64,000 nt of DNA from assembly GCA_963853835.1 (NCBI GenBank), contig OY970829.1, positions 6,864,446 to 6,928,445 of the forward strand, given 5' to 3'. Of the stretch, positions 34,953 through 46,219 are shown one piece after another; positions within the stretch are counted from its first letter, which is position 1; the number at the start of each line of letters is the position of its first letter. The position numbers were made by a program, and so were the translations under genes. This DNA is from Calendula officinalis. Its lineage: Eukaryota > Streptophyta > Magnoliopsida > Asterales > Asteraceae. Below the pieces are notes generated by a model. The model did no database searches. It was given only the letters and a program-made list of their open reading frames with translations, and was not told the origin of the DNA.

Positions 34953-37375
34953 TGTAACGCCCGAATTTTTTTATAATTCAATTTCATTATATTTTAATCC
35001 TTTAAACCTTTATAGTATTAGTTATTTGGTATCTGAGGTGATTTATTAAGTGACGTTTTATCTCGTTGACGTTTGAATGTTTCGCATCATTTAAATTCCA
35101 GTATTTGGTATAGTTTTAATTAGTGAAAACTCCTGTATTGTGATCGAGATTTATTATGTATCGAGGCCCGGCCGTTAGGCCAAGGGGCTGGACTTATGTG
35201 TCGTGTAGTATAATCCGATATAGCTTCCTCGAGATTGGACCTAGTGAGACCACTTGTATGCAACGAATTATGTGTGGGCCGAGCACGTCTTTGGGGCCGA
35301 AAGTATTGAGAAGATTCAAGTCTAGCCCATTGTGTTCTAGGCCGGAATTTAAGGGGTCACATTATGTCGACATTCAATAGCAATTAGGAAACGATCGATC
35401 AATTAAACCGTCATCATATCAGTCGCATCCTTTCCTCTCCATCGACATTCATACCAAAAACCTTCCATTCGCAGATCATCAAGTGCATCTCTCTGATTCG
35501 TTTCTTCCGTGTTAAACCACCGAAAATCAGTTCGGTTCCTTCTATTAGTCGTCGGAAATAAGAGCTAAAGAGAAATCGTGTGGTAAGCGATAGTACTATC
35601 CTTTTAATCTCACCTATTCGATTCTGTTTTCCTCCCATAAATCCTATTTTGATGTGTGTCATATCCTGTGTAGAATTCGGTAATCATCAGGAATAGGAGA
35701 AGATTCGGAGAAGGCATCGCGCGGTTTGCCCGGAGTCTAGCAGAATTCTTGTATTTGGTAACTTCCGGTCCTGCCCTTGATAGAAACCGTATGGGTGTAA
35801 TGATTAGTAGTTGGGGGAGGGGTCTAGGGTTGTGTTGTCGGGTGGAGTCGATTGTTGATTATTGCTGTTAATGAGGATCGAATAATATGACCGAAGGGGA
35901 ACCGAACCCGTAGGGTTCTAGGTTCCCAAACGGAAATTTGTTCATGTCGTGGGTTTTTAGAATTCATCATCAAATAGCAATCTGAATTGTAAATCTGTAG
36001 GTATTATCTAAAGGTGTTGGGTTCCACCGGGTTGAGTCGATTGTTATATCATAATTTTAAATCACTGTTTCGGGGAAGAAATTACCCTCTGTTCACGACT
36101 GTTTTTGGGGTACTTAGAGTAACCTTTGGAACTTTTGGCCCGTGATGAAACCTTGGTTTTTGAATTAGCTTTCCAACGCCGCAACCCGCTCGGTAATCCG
36201 AATTACGGTTTAAAAGTTATAACCGATTTAGTATGCTGCTGTTAGGAATTCTACCTGTGCAGTTTGTCTGTCTTGCATCACTGTTTTGAGACACTTAGAG
36301 TCTGTTTTGGCCAGTGTCCGTCTCACAATAAATTGTAGTTCTCATTGTCTTCTAGCTGTGGTTAAAATATGAGGAAAATCTAAGAAACCGTTTAGGAGTT
36401 ACGGCAGTTCCCGTGAGACTGACGGGGGCTGCCAGTTTTCTGAAATAAGTCCTCGGGTAGGATTTTAATTCCGGGTTTCACTTTTTGGTTTTAGGACCGT
36501 CTAGGAGATAAGTGCTATCTATCTGATTGTCGGGAACCTTTGGAGCTTGCATTTCTCGAGGTGAGTATTCTCACCGTGTATTCAGTTTTAACGTTATACA
36601 TGCATGACTTACGTGTTATATTTCTTGCACCATAATTGTTATCTGAGTTTGATCTGTTATCTGAGTTTGATCTGTTATCTGAGTTTGATCTGTTATCTGA
36701 GTATCTGAGCAGCTGTTTACTGATTCATGATCTAAGACATTGTGCCTGGGTAACTGAGCTCGGCACAGAGTCATTCTGTGCTATTACATGCTAGGGCAAT
36801 CTGAGATAATTATGTTAAAGAAATAATAAAACATAATAACACACGTCTGAGTTTTTGGGATAACCTCCCGTCTGAGTTTTTGGGATTATTCCAGTCTGAG
36901 TTTTGGCTTATGCCTATCTGAGGTGTGAGGAGGTACGAGGTTGATCTCTCGTCCCAATTCACACAAGCGCGCTATATAAATTTAAAATCTGAGTAATAAA
37001 TCTGAGTAATTAATCGAGTAGATTTTGACTAGGAGTATACCAATGTGCCCTCATGTGTTGTATGTTATAATTGTTTACATTTTGAGATATTCACTCAGCT
37101 TCTCCAGCTGACCCCTATTTTCCCCACTGTTTCAGGTACTAGCAAAGGGAAGGAGAAGGTGGACGGATGACCGCTGTATTCTGCCTATGCTGATGTGGAC
37201 AGCAAATTATTATTATTATAAACATTTTTCTCTATTAAACTATTTCCGCTTTTAAGATTTTTGTTAAATACGATTTTACTATTTTGGGATTTTAATAATT
37301 GAATTATTGGGACATTTACATTAAAATATTATATTTAAAAAGTTTTAAAAATCTTGAAAATTTTAGGGTGTTACA
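34953..37375 (+). repeat. Gypsy right LTR (2423 bp)
   Basis: It is nearly identical to the left LTR. It has three instead of two copies of the 18-bp ttatctgagtttgatctg unit (36639-36692). Confidence 0.95.
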
Positions 37376-37380
37376 CCACT

Positions 37381-37399
37381 CAAGTACAAAAAGTACTTG
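37381..37399 (+). other. Perfect hairpin in element 1 3' region
   Basis: The stem caagtac / gtacttg encloses a loop of five A. The gypsy element inserted immediately before it. Element 3 has the same hairpin with one stem mismatch at 47764-47782. Confidence 0.6.
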
Positions 37400-37753
37400 T
37401 TTCAAAATCACGGAGATAACCACATCCACTATCGACATCTCATTTGGAGATTGTTGATATTGAAAAAGAGGACCCAGCTCCAGTCCTCGCCTTTGTTTGT
37501 CCACGTTTAGAGTCTAGAACCGAATTAAATATCTCTAGGACACAGGCACTCTACCAAGCATATCTTTGTGATATTGCCGGAACATTCATAGTGATACCAA
37601 AAAAATATTGGTATTCCACGATGATTGAATGGAAATCCTACCAGTGCTAACATCAAAGCCAACACTGAACGTAGGTCACACGGTTTCTGTAACTGTTGTG
37701 CTAACAGGCAATCTATGTGATCATGGGTTACCCTGATACATTCTAGTGCGAAG

Positions 37754-37907
37754 ATCAGACGACCGTACTCCATTGTTATCAACAACGGTCACTATGTCTG
37801 ATAGAAGATCTGATGACTGTACTTCAATCTCATCAACAACAGTCAACACATCAGATAAGGGATTCTATGACCGTACTCCAACATTATCAACAACGGTCAG
37901 AAAATCC
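37754..37907 (+). other. Three tandem two-tier stem-loops (candidate structured RNA) in element 1
   Basis: Each unit has an outer stem, an inner 6-bp stem of the gac(c/t)gt / ac(g/a)gtc type, an 18-base loop, and an unpaired segment on the 3' side. Unit 1: atcagac 37754-37760 with gtctgat 37796-37802, inner 37761-37766 with 37785-37790. Unit 2: atctgat 37808-37814 with atcagat 37850-37856, inner 37815-37820 with 37839-37844. Unit 3: ggatt 37860-37864 with aatcc 37903-37907, inner 37869-37874 with 37893-37898. Element 3 has the same three units at 48135-48288 with compensatory stem changes. Confidence 0.75.
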
Positions 37908-38225
37908 ATAACATATCAACATTCCGCACTGCTTCAACTTCAACAAACATCAGGAACCAAGGATCGACAGCAAATCGACAAACGCCACAACTTCAAGAAA
38001 GGACTTCCGCTGCTAACCGCTCTATCTATGGGTCTACATTCAGTCGACGTGCATGAAGTCTTCTGGAATACTTTATATTGGTTGAAAAGCCATTTAAAAG
38101 TATGTCTGTCAACGATGATCAAAGGCTGATGCTGTTTTATCAACATAACTGCTCAACGGTTCAAATCTCAGCTCCAGCCTTACAAACACAGAAGTCTTCA
38201 AAGATATGCAACCTAGTCTACTATT

Positions 38226-38239
38226 ACAAAGGGGGAGAT
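38226..38239 (+). promoter_or_regulatory. Element 1 polypurine tract
   Basis: The run acaaagggggagat abuts the right LTR and is identical in element 3 (49413-49426). It is the plus-strand primer site. Confidence 0.9.
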
Positions 38240-38543
38240 TGTTAGGTACTAGAAAGTTGTAATAGATAGTCTAGGGGGTAAAAGTGAAACATTGTATAGA
38301 TGTTAAGTTTTGTTTAGGAATTAGTCCTAACTAACCAAGTTTTAAGTCATGGTATAAATACCAACATGTAAGGCTTAAAACTTTAACTTTTGCACAATTA
38401 ATCAAGTTAACATTCCAGCAATTGTTCTCTCCCATCTCTCTACTTTCTCTCTCTAAAAGCCCTAATCTCCTTCTTCACTTTTATCACCAAAATCATCATC
38501 AAACCTCACTAAATGGATTGAATCAGTGTTATTGTGCTTTTCA
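38240..38543 (+). repeat. Element 1 right LTR (304 bp)
   Basis: One substitution separates it from the left LTR. The TATA box is at 38353-38360. Confidence 0.95.
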
Positions 38544-38548
38544 AATGT

Positions 38549-39980
38549 GATATAGATATTCAATTGTTATTTATAACCCCAATCAATACAAAACCAATAA
38601 TCGGAGCCAAATATCAGGGCAAACAACATACTGAAAAGATGCACGTACGATTAAATAAACTAATTATATTATTAATTAACCACAAAACTCTCAACATAAA
38701 AACCAACTTTTGAATATCAAATGCGTCTAGTGTTTCTAAATTCAAAAATTAACAAGAATTATTTAGCATATAGTTCAAATATGATGTCAAATTTATATTT
38801 GAGGGCTTACATCAAGAACACGGAGCAGCTCATCGACGGAACCTGAGGGATATGATAGGTGTTTCTGTTATGTCGCTGAAAGCATCTCTCACTAAAGAAG
38901 ATTTAATGAAGACAAAAAGGCAATAGTTAGAAGTCAATCTGAATATCGGTTCTTCAGATTGTGGGTAACATAATCTGATCAGTTCGGATTCTAGCTACCT
39001 GGCTACACTATCTGATCATCAACCGAAGCAACGATCAGTTCCCCGTGCGGAATCAGAGACTAATCAACCGATCAGATAGTAGTAGTAGGTTCAGCGTACA
39101 CTTGAAAATAACGTTGAGTCTTGAAGACAAATACTTCGCTAATCAAAACTCTTAGTGAAGGTCATTGAAGCTGTCCGTCATCTGATGAAGCATGAGTATC
39201 CAAAGACTCATAGTGATCTGAAGCGTATAAAGGTCTGAAGTTTCAGTGACACAGAAAGACACAAGTATGACACAAGTTTGTAGGTCGCCGACAAAGGGAA
39301 TCCTATGCATATCTTCCAGAAGATACCGGCGATCATAAGACGACAGAAAGTACTGTCAGGATTCCGTTAGTAGTGTCCGTCGCATGAAATATTCTCTGCA
39401 CCAACGGAATTCTCACACGTGGATTCGTCCGTACATTCCTTAGCTGTCATATCTTTTTGGCATTATAAATAGAAGACACAATGGACGAATTCGCGTTGAG
39501 CACAACCCAACAGTGTTTCTCACTTTGCAAAACTACACTTAGTCAAATCTCTAGTAAAGCAAAGTGATAAACAAATTATCAGTGATACCTTCAACTTACT
39601 TGTTTTTAAGAATTGAACTCAAGTAACGAAGGTGTCTGATCTTGTGTTTGATTATTTGTTAATCAATACTTGTCTTAGGCAGTATTTGTTATTGTCTACC
39701 TCTTACAAGTAGTTTAGTTAGGATTCGTGTTCTTAGCTATTCCGCAACTACTTGTATCTTTATTTATCATTTTTGATTAATAAAGAAGAGTTTATTTACT
39801 GTTGTGAGTTCATATTTTTATTTGATCAGTAGTAGCGTATAAGTGTAATCATTCACTTATCACGGGACTGACAATTTCCTCGCCTCATTAATCTACTGTT
39901 CAAGCTCAACATCCGTGGATGTGATCTTCAGTTTCGTTTTAGGATCTTTTTAAACCACATAAATCATTCAATTAGGGGGT
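38549..39980 (+). other. Unassigned region with promoter and poly(A) signals
   Basis: There is no ORF. A TATA box (ttataaatag, from 39463) and an AATAAA (39779) lie about 315 bp apart. A 10-bp inverted repeat ctatctgatc / gatcagatag (39008-39017, 39070-39079) lies upstream. That spacing is what the R region of an LTR or a pararetroviral promoter would show, but I found no TG..CA ends with target duplication and no coding sequence, so its identity is open. Confidence 0.35.
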
Positions 39981-40541
39981 TGTAACACCTCAAATTTCAA
40001 CACACCATTTAAAAACATATTTAAAACCAAATGTAACCATGTTCGTGTTACCAAAATATCAGTTTTACAAAAATATTAAATGAGATTATCAGAGTATACA
40101 AAAATTGATGTTACAAGTTATATCATAACCATAGGATATAAATTCTAACTAAAAACATCAAGCTAATCTCTTCAATGTCTCTTCTAACGTGACCTCCTAA
40201 TCTTTAAAGCCAAAACAAACGTAATACGTGAGACAATATTATTTCGTGAGATACATGGGTTTTAGACACAACAATTAATAATCACATAATAACATTGTCA
40301 TTAATAATAAACTTATCAATTCATAACGGGTCATCAATTACATCCATCTTCATCGGGTCATCATGATAATTGAAATGCATCTAATCTATCATGATAGTCA
40401 TTAGTCAAGGTAATTGGAATGCCTCCAATATACCAAGACTCTACCGTATTGGGTAACTGGAATGCTTCAAATTTACCATGCCCCATAAGGTACTGTGATA
40501 ACTGAAATACCTCCAATCTATCACGACACTGGAATATGATC

Positions 40542-40834
40542 TGTTGGGTCATATTTAGTTGTAACCAATAGTCTAGGGACTAGTTATGTAACATTGCATA
40601 GTGTTAATCTTATGATTAGGACCAATCTAGACAATTAGTGCTTAGGTATAAATACTTGTATGCAAGACACTAATTGTAACTTTGCTGAATTTTAATCACA
40701 CTTATCCATTGCATTGTTCTCTCCCTTCTCTCTACTTTCTCTCTCTAAAAGTCCATTTCTTCTCTACCAAGTTTCATCTAGAATCATCATTAATGGATCA
40801 AACTATGGATTGATTGCTCATTTTAGGATTCACA
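40542..40834 (+). repeat. Element 3 left LTR (293 bp)
   Basis: TGTTGGG...TTCACA. The TATA box tataaata is at 40647-40654. The pyrimidine-rich block is shared with element 1 LTRs. Confidence 0.95.
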
Positions 40835-40836
40835 AT

Positions 40837-40848
40837 TGGTATCAGAGC
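40837..40848 (+). promoter_or_regulatory. Element 3 primer-binding site
   Basis: The sequence tggtatcagagc lies two bases after the LTR, the same spacing as in element 1. Confidence 0.9.
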
Positions 40849-41371
40849 ATAATTTCACTCAGAAATCGATCCACAATCATAGTTTGCATTCCAGATTTGA
40901 AGATTATTGGGTTTTTGAAGTTTTGAAGAAAAAGGGTCTCAAAATCAAAATCCGGATTTAAGGTATTATTGTTAGTTTTTATGGGTTAAATAGTTTCATT
41001 TCTTCATTATATTAAGCTTAGAATCTGATTTCATCCAATTCCAATCCATATTGATGATGAAATTGTGATTTTAAGAAAACTACATTAAAGCTTGAAAAAC
41101 CTTGAAAAATTCAAATTTTAGATTAGATCTAGGTTGTTTTTCGTGAATATTATTAAAATGGATTGAAGGAAAACGTTTTTGGGTCAGTTTGCAAAAAGAA
41201 TCATTCGATTTGGTTAAAAATTGAGAGAGATATGATCAAAATGGTTGATTTTTGGGGTTTTTGGTGATGTAGCTGTTCGTCACCATCAAGAACACTCGTG
41301 TGACATCCTTCTGATCGTGTGACATCCTTCTGGTCTTGTGACATCCTTCTAGTCGTGTGACATCCAACCCT

Positions 41372-41722
41372 GTGATATCACAACAACAAATTTATCACAG
41401 CATCTTATCACAACAACAAATTTGTCACAGCATCTTATCACAACAACAAATTTGTCACACCGATTTATCGCAACAATAAATTTGTCACACCAATTTATCA
41501 CAACAACAAATTTGTCACGACATCTTATGACAACAACAAATTTGTCACACCGATTTATCACAACAACAAATTTGTCACGCCGATTTATCACAACAATAAA
41601 TTTGTCACACCAATTTATCACAACAACAAATTTGTCACACCAATTTATCACAACAACAAATTTGTCAGACCAACTTATCACAACAAATTTGTCACACCAA
41701 CTTATCACACAAAATTTGTCAT
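41372..41722 (+). repeat. Element 3 leader minisatellite, 27-30 bp unit
   Basis: About twelve copies of a unit resembling caccaatttatcacaacaac plus aaatttgt, each with the palindrome acaaatttgt, lie between PBS and ORF. A short gtgacatccttctg repeat precedes it (about 41301-41365). It occupies the same place as the unrelated-sequence array of element 1. Confidence 0.85.
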
Positions 41723-42037
41723 AGGGGATAAAATTTGTCACAAGGTTCATTTGACAAAACTTGAATTAGTTAACCGTGTGACATCACAAAAATTTATCTC
41801 AAGCTCGAAAATTTATCTCAAACCCCGAGATATCTCACACCAAAAAATTTATCTCAAACTCAAAATTTTCTCAAGACCTTGAGATATCTCAAAAAGGTGA
41901 TATTTCTCAAATTTTTCTACATCACTTATCCAATTCGAGATTTTTTTTTCTTTCACATCCCTATACCTTTTCAAACTTCAAATTTACACCTCATCATAAT
42001 CACAATTTATACTTTCAAACCCGGTAACAATTCTGAA

Positions 42038-45000
42038 ATGACTTCAAGAAATAATCCTGCAATTCTTACAACACAACATCATCAGTATAATGCATCTGCT
42101 AAATTTGAAGAAAAAGTAGAAGAATCTGCACCAGCTTTACTTAATCTGAAATCTTCATCTAATCTTAAGCCTGCTCCATCTGCTACAATTTCAAATGAAA
42201 AGCAAACCATCACACCTTTGGATGCTACAAAGAAATCGATCGTTCGTAATTCAGAGTATTATGAACGAAAGATGTTGATGGCTAAACAAATTGAGACTGA
42301 AAAGGGGTTCTTAGTTGAAGATCTTCAATGGATGGAAGATTCAGATCCTAAGGATGAAAAGAATGCAGAGGTTTCTGATCGATTCAATGAAGAAGCCAAC
42401 AAAGAAATTGAGGTAATCAGTTCTCTTTTATCAAATTCTGACACTTCCACTGGACTGAGGACTGATCTGGGCATTCCAGAAAATGATGAGAAAGAGGTAA
42501 ACTTTTCTTCTTCAGATTCTTCTCTATCTGACTCAGATACTGATTTATCAGAAAATTCCTTGTTTAATGAAAATCTTTTAATTGAAATTGACGAGAAAGC
42601 CCAGTTGACAAAACAAATAACAGATTTAAAAACTGAAAAGACACAATTTTTAAAAGATCTAAGTCAATATTCTCTTCAGTTAACACAAATGCATACCATT
42701 GAACAATTAAACAAGGAATTGCAAAATCAGTTGTCTACGTCACAATCTGTGTTTCAATTTAAAATATTTAAATTAAAAGAAAGTCTACAGCAACAAGTAG
42801 ACATAAATAATACATCAAATGCACAAATCAAGCACCTAAAAGCAGAAAATGACACATTTCGTAATCAACTTGAATCAATTCTCCCCCAAGTAACTCAAAA
42901 TAATTCTTTTCAAAAATAAAATGAAGAGCTACAAAATCAGTTGTCAACCTTTTATGTTGCTCACACCAGTGAGGTCAACCAATTACATGAAATGATCTAC
43001 GACAAAGATGCTGGATATCAAACCTTAAGAACATGAAAACGGTGTCAAGTGAGAACGACGACTCCAGAAGCTACACAATGACGTAGCTATTCAATTACAT
43101 AGAGAGCGAACTTGGATAAAAGCCGCAGAAGTCAAAATGAAAGACTACCAAGATCAGTTGAAGACGGCTGACATCGAAATTCAAAATTTAAATGCACAAA
43201 TCAAAGATATAACCAACAGTTTTAAAAAGGAAATCGATGAACAATCAGCCACAATACACAGTCTAACTGTCAAAAAGGAAAATGCCGAAGAACACATCAT
43301 AAAACTGGAGCAGACGATTGTGAAAGCCGGTCATACAGAACAAACAATCAAGTTTAATGAACCAAAAGAGTTCAGATACTACGAATCAAAAGCGGGTCTA
43401 GGAGCTGAAAATCCTTGTTATCCGGAAAAAGCCGCTGATGTGCTCCCAACATTGTACAACTATGACTACATGAAATTGGGAATCTGGCAAAGCTTTCTTC
43501 ATGTACCGGACGAAGAAGCAGAAATTGAGATGTTCAACAGAGAAAAGCAAGAATATGCTCAAATCTGTTTCAACTATTCTGCTTTGAACAAAACATATGA
43601 ACGTAAGTAAGCAAAATTTGAAAATCATAAATACTTTCCAATTGTCACTCCAGATGAATTTTCATTATCTGAGGATGAAGTGTTAAAACAAACCGTCGAA
43701 CCCAATCTTTATGTTCCATCGTTAATTTTAGAAAAGAAAATCGTCCAACTTGAATCTGAAATTGATGAAACTCATAAAGCCTTTGATAAAGAAAAAGAAA
43801 AACTTCAAACAAAGATACATAAATTAGAGGACACGATTTCAGAATTAAAACATAAAACTGACAAAAATGTTTTTCAAAATTCTAAATCTTCATTAATAGG
43901 ACCGGCACCTGTTAATCCAGTACCAATTACCTTGAGAAGAACCTCTAATTCACCAGCCTTAAACGTCTCATTTAGAAATTTAGAGCCTCAGAGCAAGGAG
44001 CCCAAGCCCAATGGAGTAAAAGGAGATGTGCAGTCAAAGAAGCCAAGTTCGTCTAAGTCTAGTACGCTTAAGAAGCCTTGCGAGCTTAAGAAGTCTAGAC
44101 CGTATACGTCTTCAGTTTCTTCGTATACTGTTAAAATTAATTGTAACAACTCAAAAAAATTTAAATCTCCGGCAATTGTGTTTGGAACTGTGTATGATGC
44201 TTCTGTTTATCGTCATGTAAATTACTCACCTGATTATGATACTGTGTTCTTTAAACATGATGAATTTGGTAAAAAGAGACTGTATGATAAACTTACAAAG
44301 AAACAAATTTCTCAAACTGATGTTCGATTTTTTGTAAGAATAGATGCTCCATGTGGTTTAAAAAGCAATGTATTTCATAAATCCGGTAAAATTATAAAAT
44401 CGTGCAAAACATGCTTTCCACACATATGCAAGTCGTGTATTTCTATTCCAGCAAAACCTAATCAAAAAGGTCCATCTTCACCTGTTTCCAAACAACCGAA
44501 GGGTTCTTCCAAAAACCCACCAACCTCTGATAAACACTCGTGTTCTCGTCGCAAAGTTTCTCGAGGATCTTCCGCACCTAAGCCAAAGTCTTCAGGTTCC
44601 TCAAACAGCTGAAGGGTTTCATTGTAACTGATTTACCACTTGGGTCAACCTCCTAGTATGCTTGCTTCGAACCATACTGTCAAGAACATGAACTTGTTCT
44701 TGCCGGTTAAACCAACTAGCTAGTTTAATCCCTAAAAGCGGAACTGAGATTAAACTTAATCCTTAAACCCTAAAGGATTGGGGATGTTGGAAATCTAAAC
44801 TAGATTAACAAGAAAAGAAGCCTTGTACGAAAAACTCGAACACACACACATACTTGTGTATAATTCGACTAATCACCAAGAACCCTAGGGTTCTTGGTGC
44901 CGAATTCGTACAAAGGGAGAAAGGGGGAAAAGGGTTTCCCAAAACATACCTTAGATTGCTCAAGATAGATCCACCAGTGATAAACACAACGAGAAGCCCT

Positions 45001-45917
45001 CTAGATAAGATCTTGTAATAAAACTTATTCGACATACTCGAAGAACACGGAGAACACGAAGAACACAAGACTTGTGTTCTTCCCTCTTGCATGTTTCGGC
45101 CGAAATAGGGAGGAAGAGGGAGCCAAAATTTGTGGCTAGGGTTGTGGGGTGGAAGGGAATGAGCACTTTACAAGGGAACCCCAAGCCTTCTATTTATAAT
45201 AGAAGGACTTTCACTTAGGGCCCTTCTAGTTTAATTAAGATTAATTCTTAATTAAACTTATCCTTTTACACAACCAACCCTTATAGTTTATCTAGTTATT
45301 ATTGTTGCACTTAATTATTAAATGTCTAGTATTAATACACTAATATATTCCGTATATTATATACACGAAATATATATACTTTGTATTTATACTTTTAATA
45401 ATTAATTATATAATAAACCTTATATAATTTAGACAATAATATTATCCAACACCATATGATTTAATTACTTTAAATCATATTATGGATAATCTATAATTAA
45501 CACACTGTATATTTACTCAACTAGTAAATGTACAAATACTTGTATTAATTAGTTAGATAAACAAATCTAGTAATAAGTTGAACTTAACTTAATACTTAAC
45601 TTGATTCATAAATGACTATTATGAATCAATCCTCTTCCAAGTATCATTACATATCTTACTCGTATTACATGCACTCACCAGTGTGACCCTTGAGTGTCCT
45701 ATAGACATGGACGTGACATCATAGGTTGACTAACTGTGCACATAAATCCTTCAACAGCGACAACAAAAAAGCGACCAAATCTTCAACATTTGTAAAATAC
45801 ACTTGGATCAAAAATGAAAAACCTCACTGGATTATCCAATCCTCTGAGAAATCTTTAAAATGGGACGTCAAATCCAAAACCTCTGAACTGCCTCCTTGTA
45901 GTTCTCCAAAGCTCTAA
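42038..45917 (+). pseudogene. Element 3 residual gag: coiled-coil and tail only
   Basis: ATG at 42038 (atgacttc, as in element 1 gag) starts a novel 75-residue N-terminus that joins the element 1 gag sequence exactly downstream of the zinc knuckle, at the SEYYERKMLMAKQ segment. The acidic linker and long coiled coil follow. The frame is broken by a TAA at 42917-42919, at least one frameshift before 43137, a TAA at 43608-43610, and a 1144-bp solo LTR inserted at 44610. Excluding the insert, the coding tail resumes at 45754 and ends at the same aagctctaa stop as element 1. Gag capsid and nucleocapsid functions are missing, so the preserved part may have helped assembly with a helper Gag. Confidence 0.8.
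44610..45753 (-). mobile_element. Solo LTR (1144 bp) inserted in element 3 gag
   Basis: The ends are tgaagggttt and atccttca (short inverted TGAAGG / CCTTCA). The 5-bp duplication acagc is at 44605-44609 and 45754-45758. On the minus strand it has a TATA region (ctattataaataga, about 45190-45203) followed by a leader-like sequence, so the LTR faces the minus strand. No internal retroelement sequence remains, which fits LTR-LTR recombination. The family is unknown. Confidence 0.85.
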
Positions 45918-46044
45918 ATTGATCATAAAACAATTCTACATAAAACAACTGTCACTAATCGTATAGGACCCATAGATAATTGGGTACCAAACATGTTTTA
46001 ATTGTTTTATGTAGAATAACCAGCAATGTGTTTGGAGTTCGGAT

Positions 46045-46219
46045 AATGACTTATACACAATTCAGTATATAACTCGCGTTTCAACGGATAATGGCTCTTA
46101 CACACTTCAGTGTATGACCTGTGCTTCAAAGCAATGGCTTTCAAGTAGTTCAGCTTGAAACCCGGTCCTCAACGAAAAATGGCTTCTGATCAACTCAGAC
46201 TCAGAACCCGATCATCAAC
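46045..46219 (+). other. Four tandem hairpin units in element 3
   Basis: Four units of about 43 bp, each starting aatg(g/a)ct, can fold a 6-7 bp stem round a loop that in three units ends ttcag. Unit 3 is perfect (tttcaag 46139-46145 with cttgaaa 46154-46160); unit 4 pairs ttctga with tcagaa; units 1 and 2 have one mismatch. The stem sequences differ between units while pairing is kept. Element 1 has one such unit at 20951. Confidence 0.55.

Larger units (their letters stand above)
27171..37375 (+). mobile_element. Ty3/gypsy chromodomain (Tekay/Del-like) retrotransposon, 10.2 kb, nested in element 1
   Basis: The LTRs start tgtaacgccc and end gggtgttaca (left 2406 bp, right 2423 bp), with the 5-bp duplication ccact at 27166-27170 and 37376-37380. 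The RT-before-integrase order and a chromodomain-like C-terminus place it in the Tekay/Del group, which also has long LTRs. By eye about 15 substitutions separate the LTRs (about 0.6 percent); the 17-bp length difference is one extra 18-bp repeat unit minus one base. At 1.3e-8 substitutions per site per year this suggests a few hundred thousand years. No nonsense mutation was found once three putative introns are excluded. Confidence 0.95.

Noticed and set aside
41301..41722. CRISPR-like array
   Set aside because: The units follow each other without unique spacers, and the context is a plant retroelement leader, so it is a minisatellite.
41349..41750. 133-codon repetitive minus-strand frame
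   Set aside because: It reads through the element 3 minisatellite; the repeated peptide is a consequence of a unit length divisible by three.
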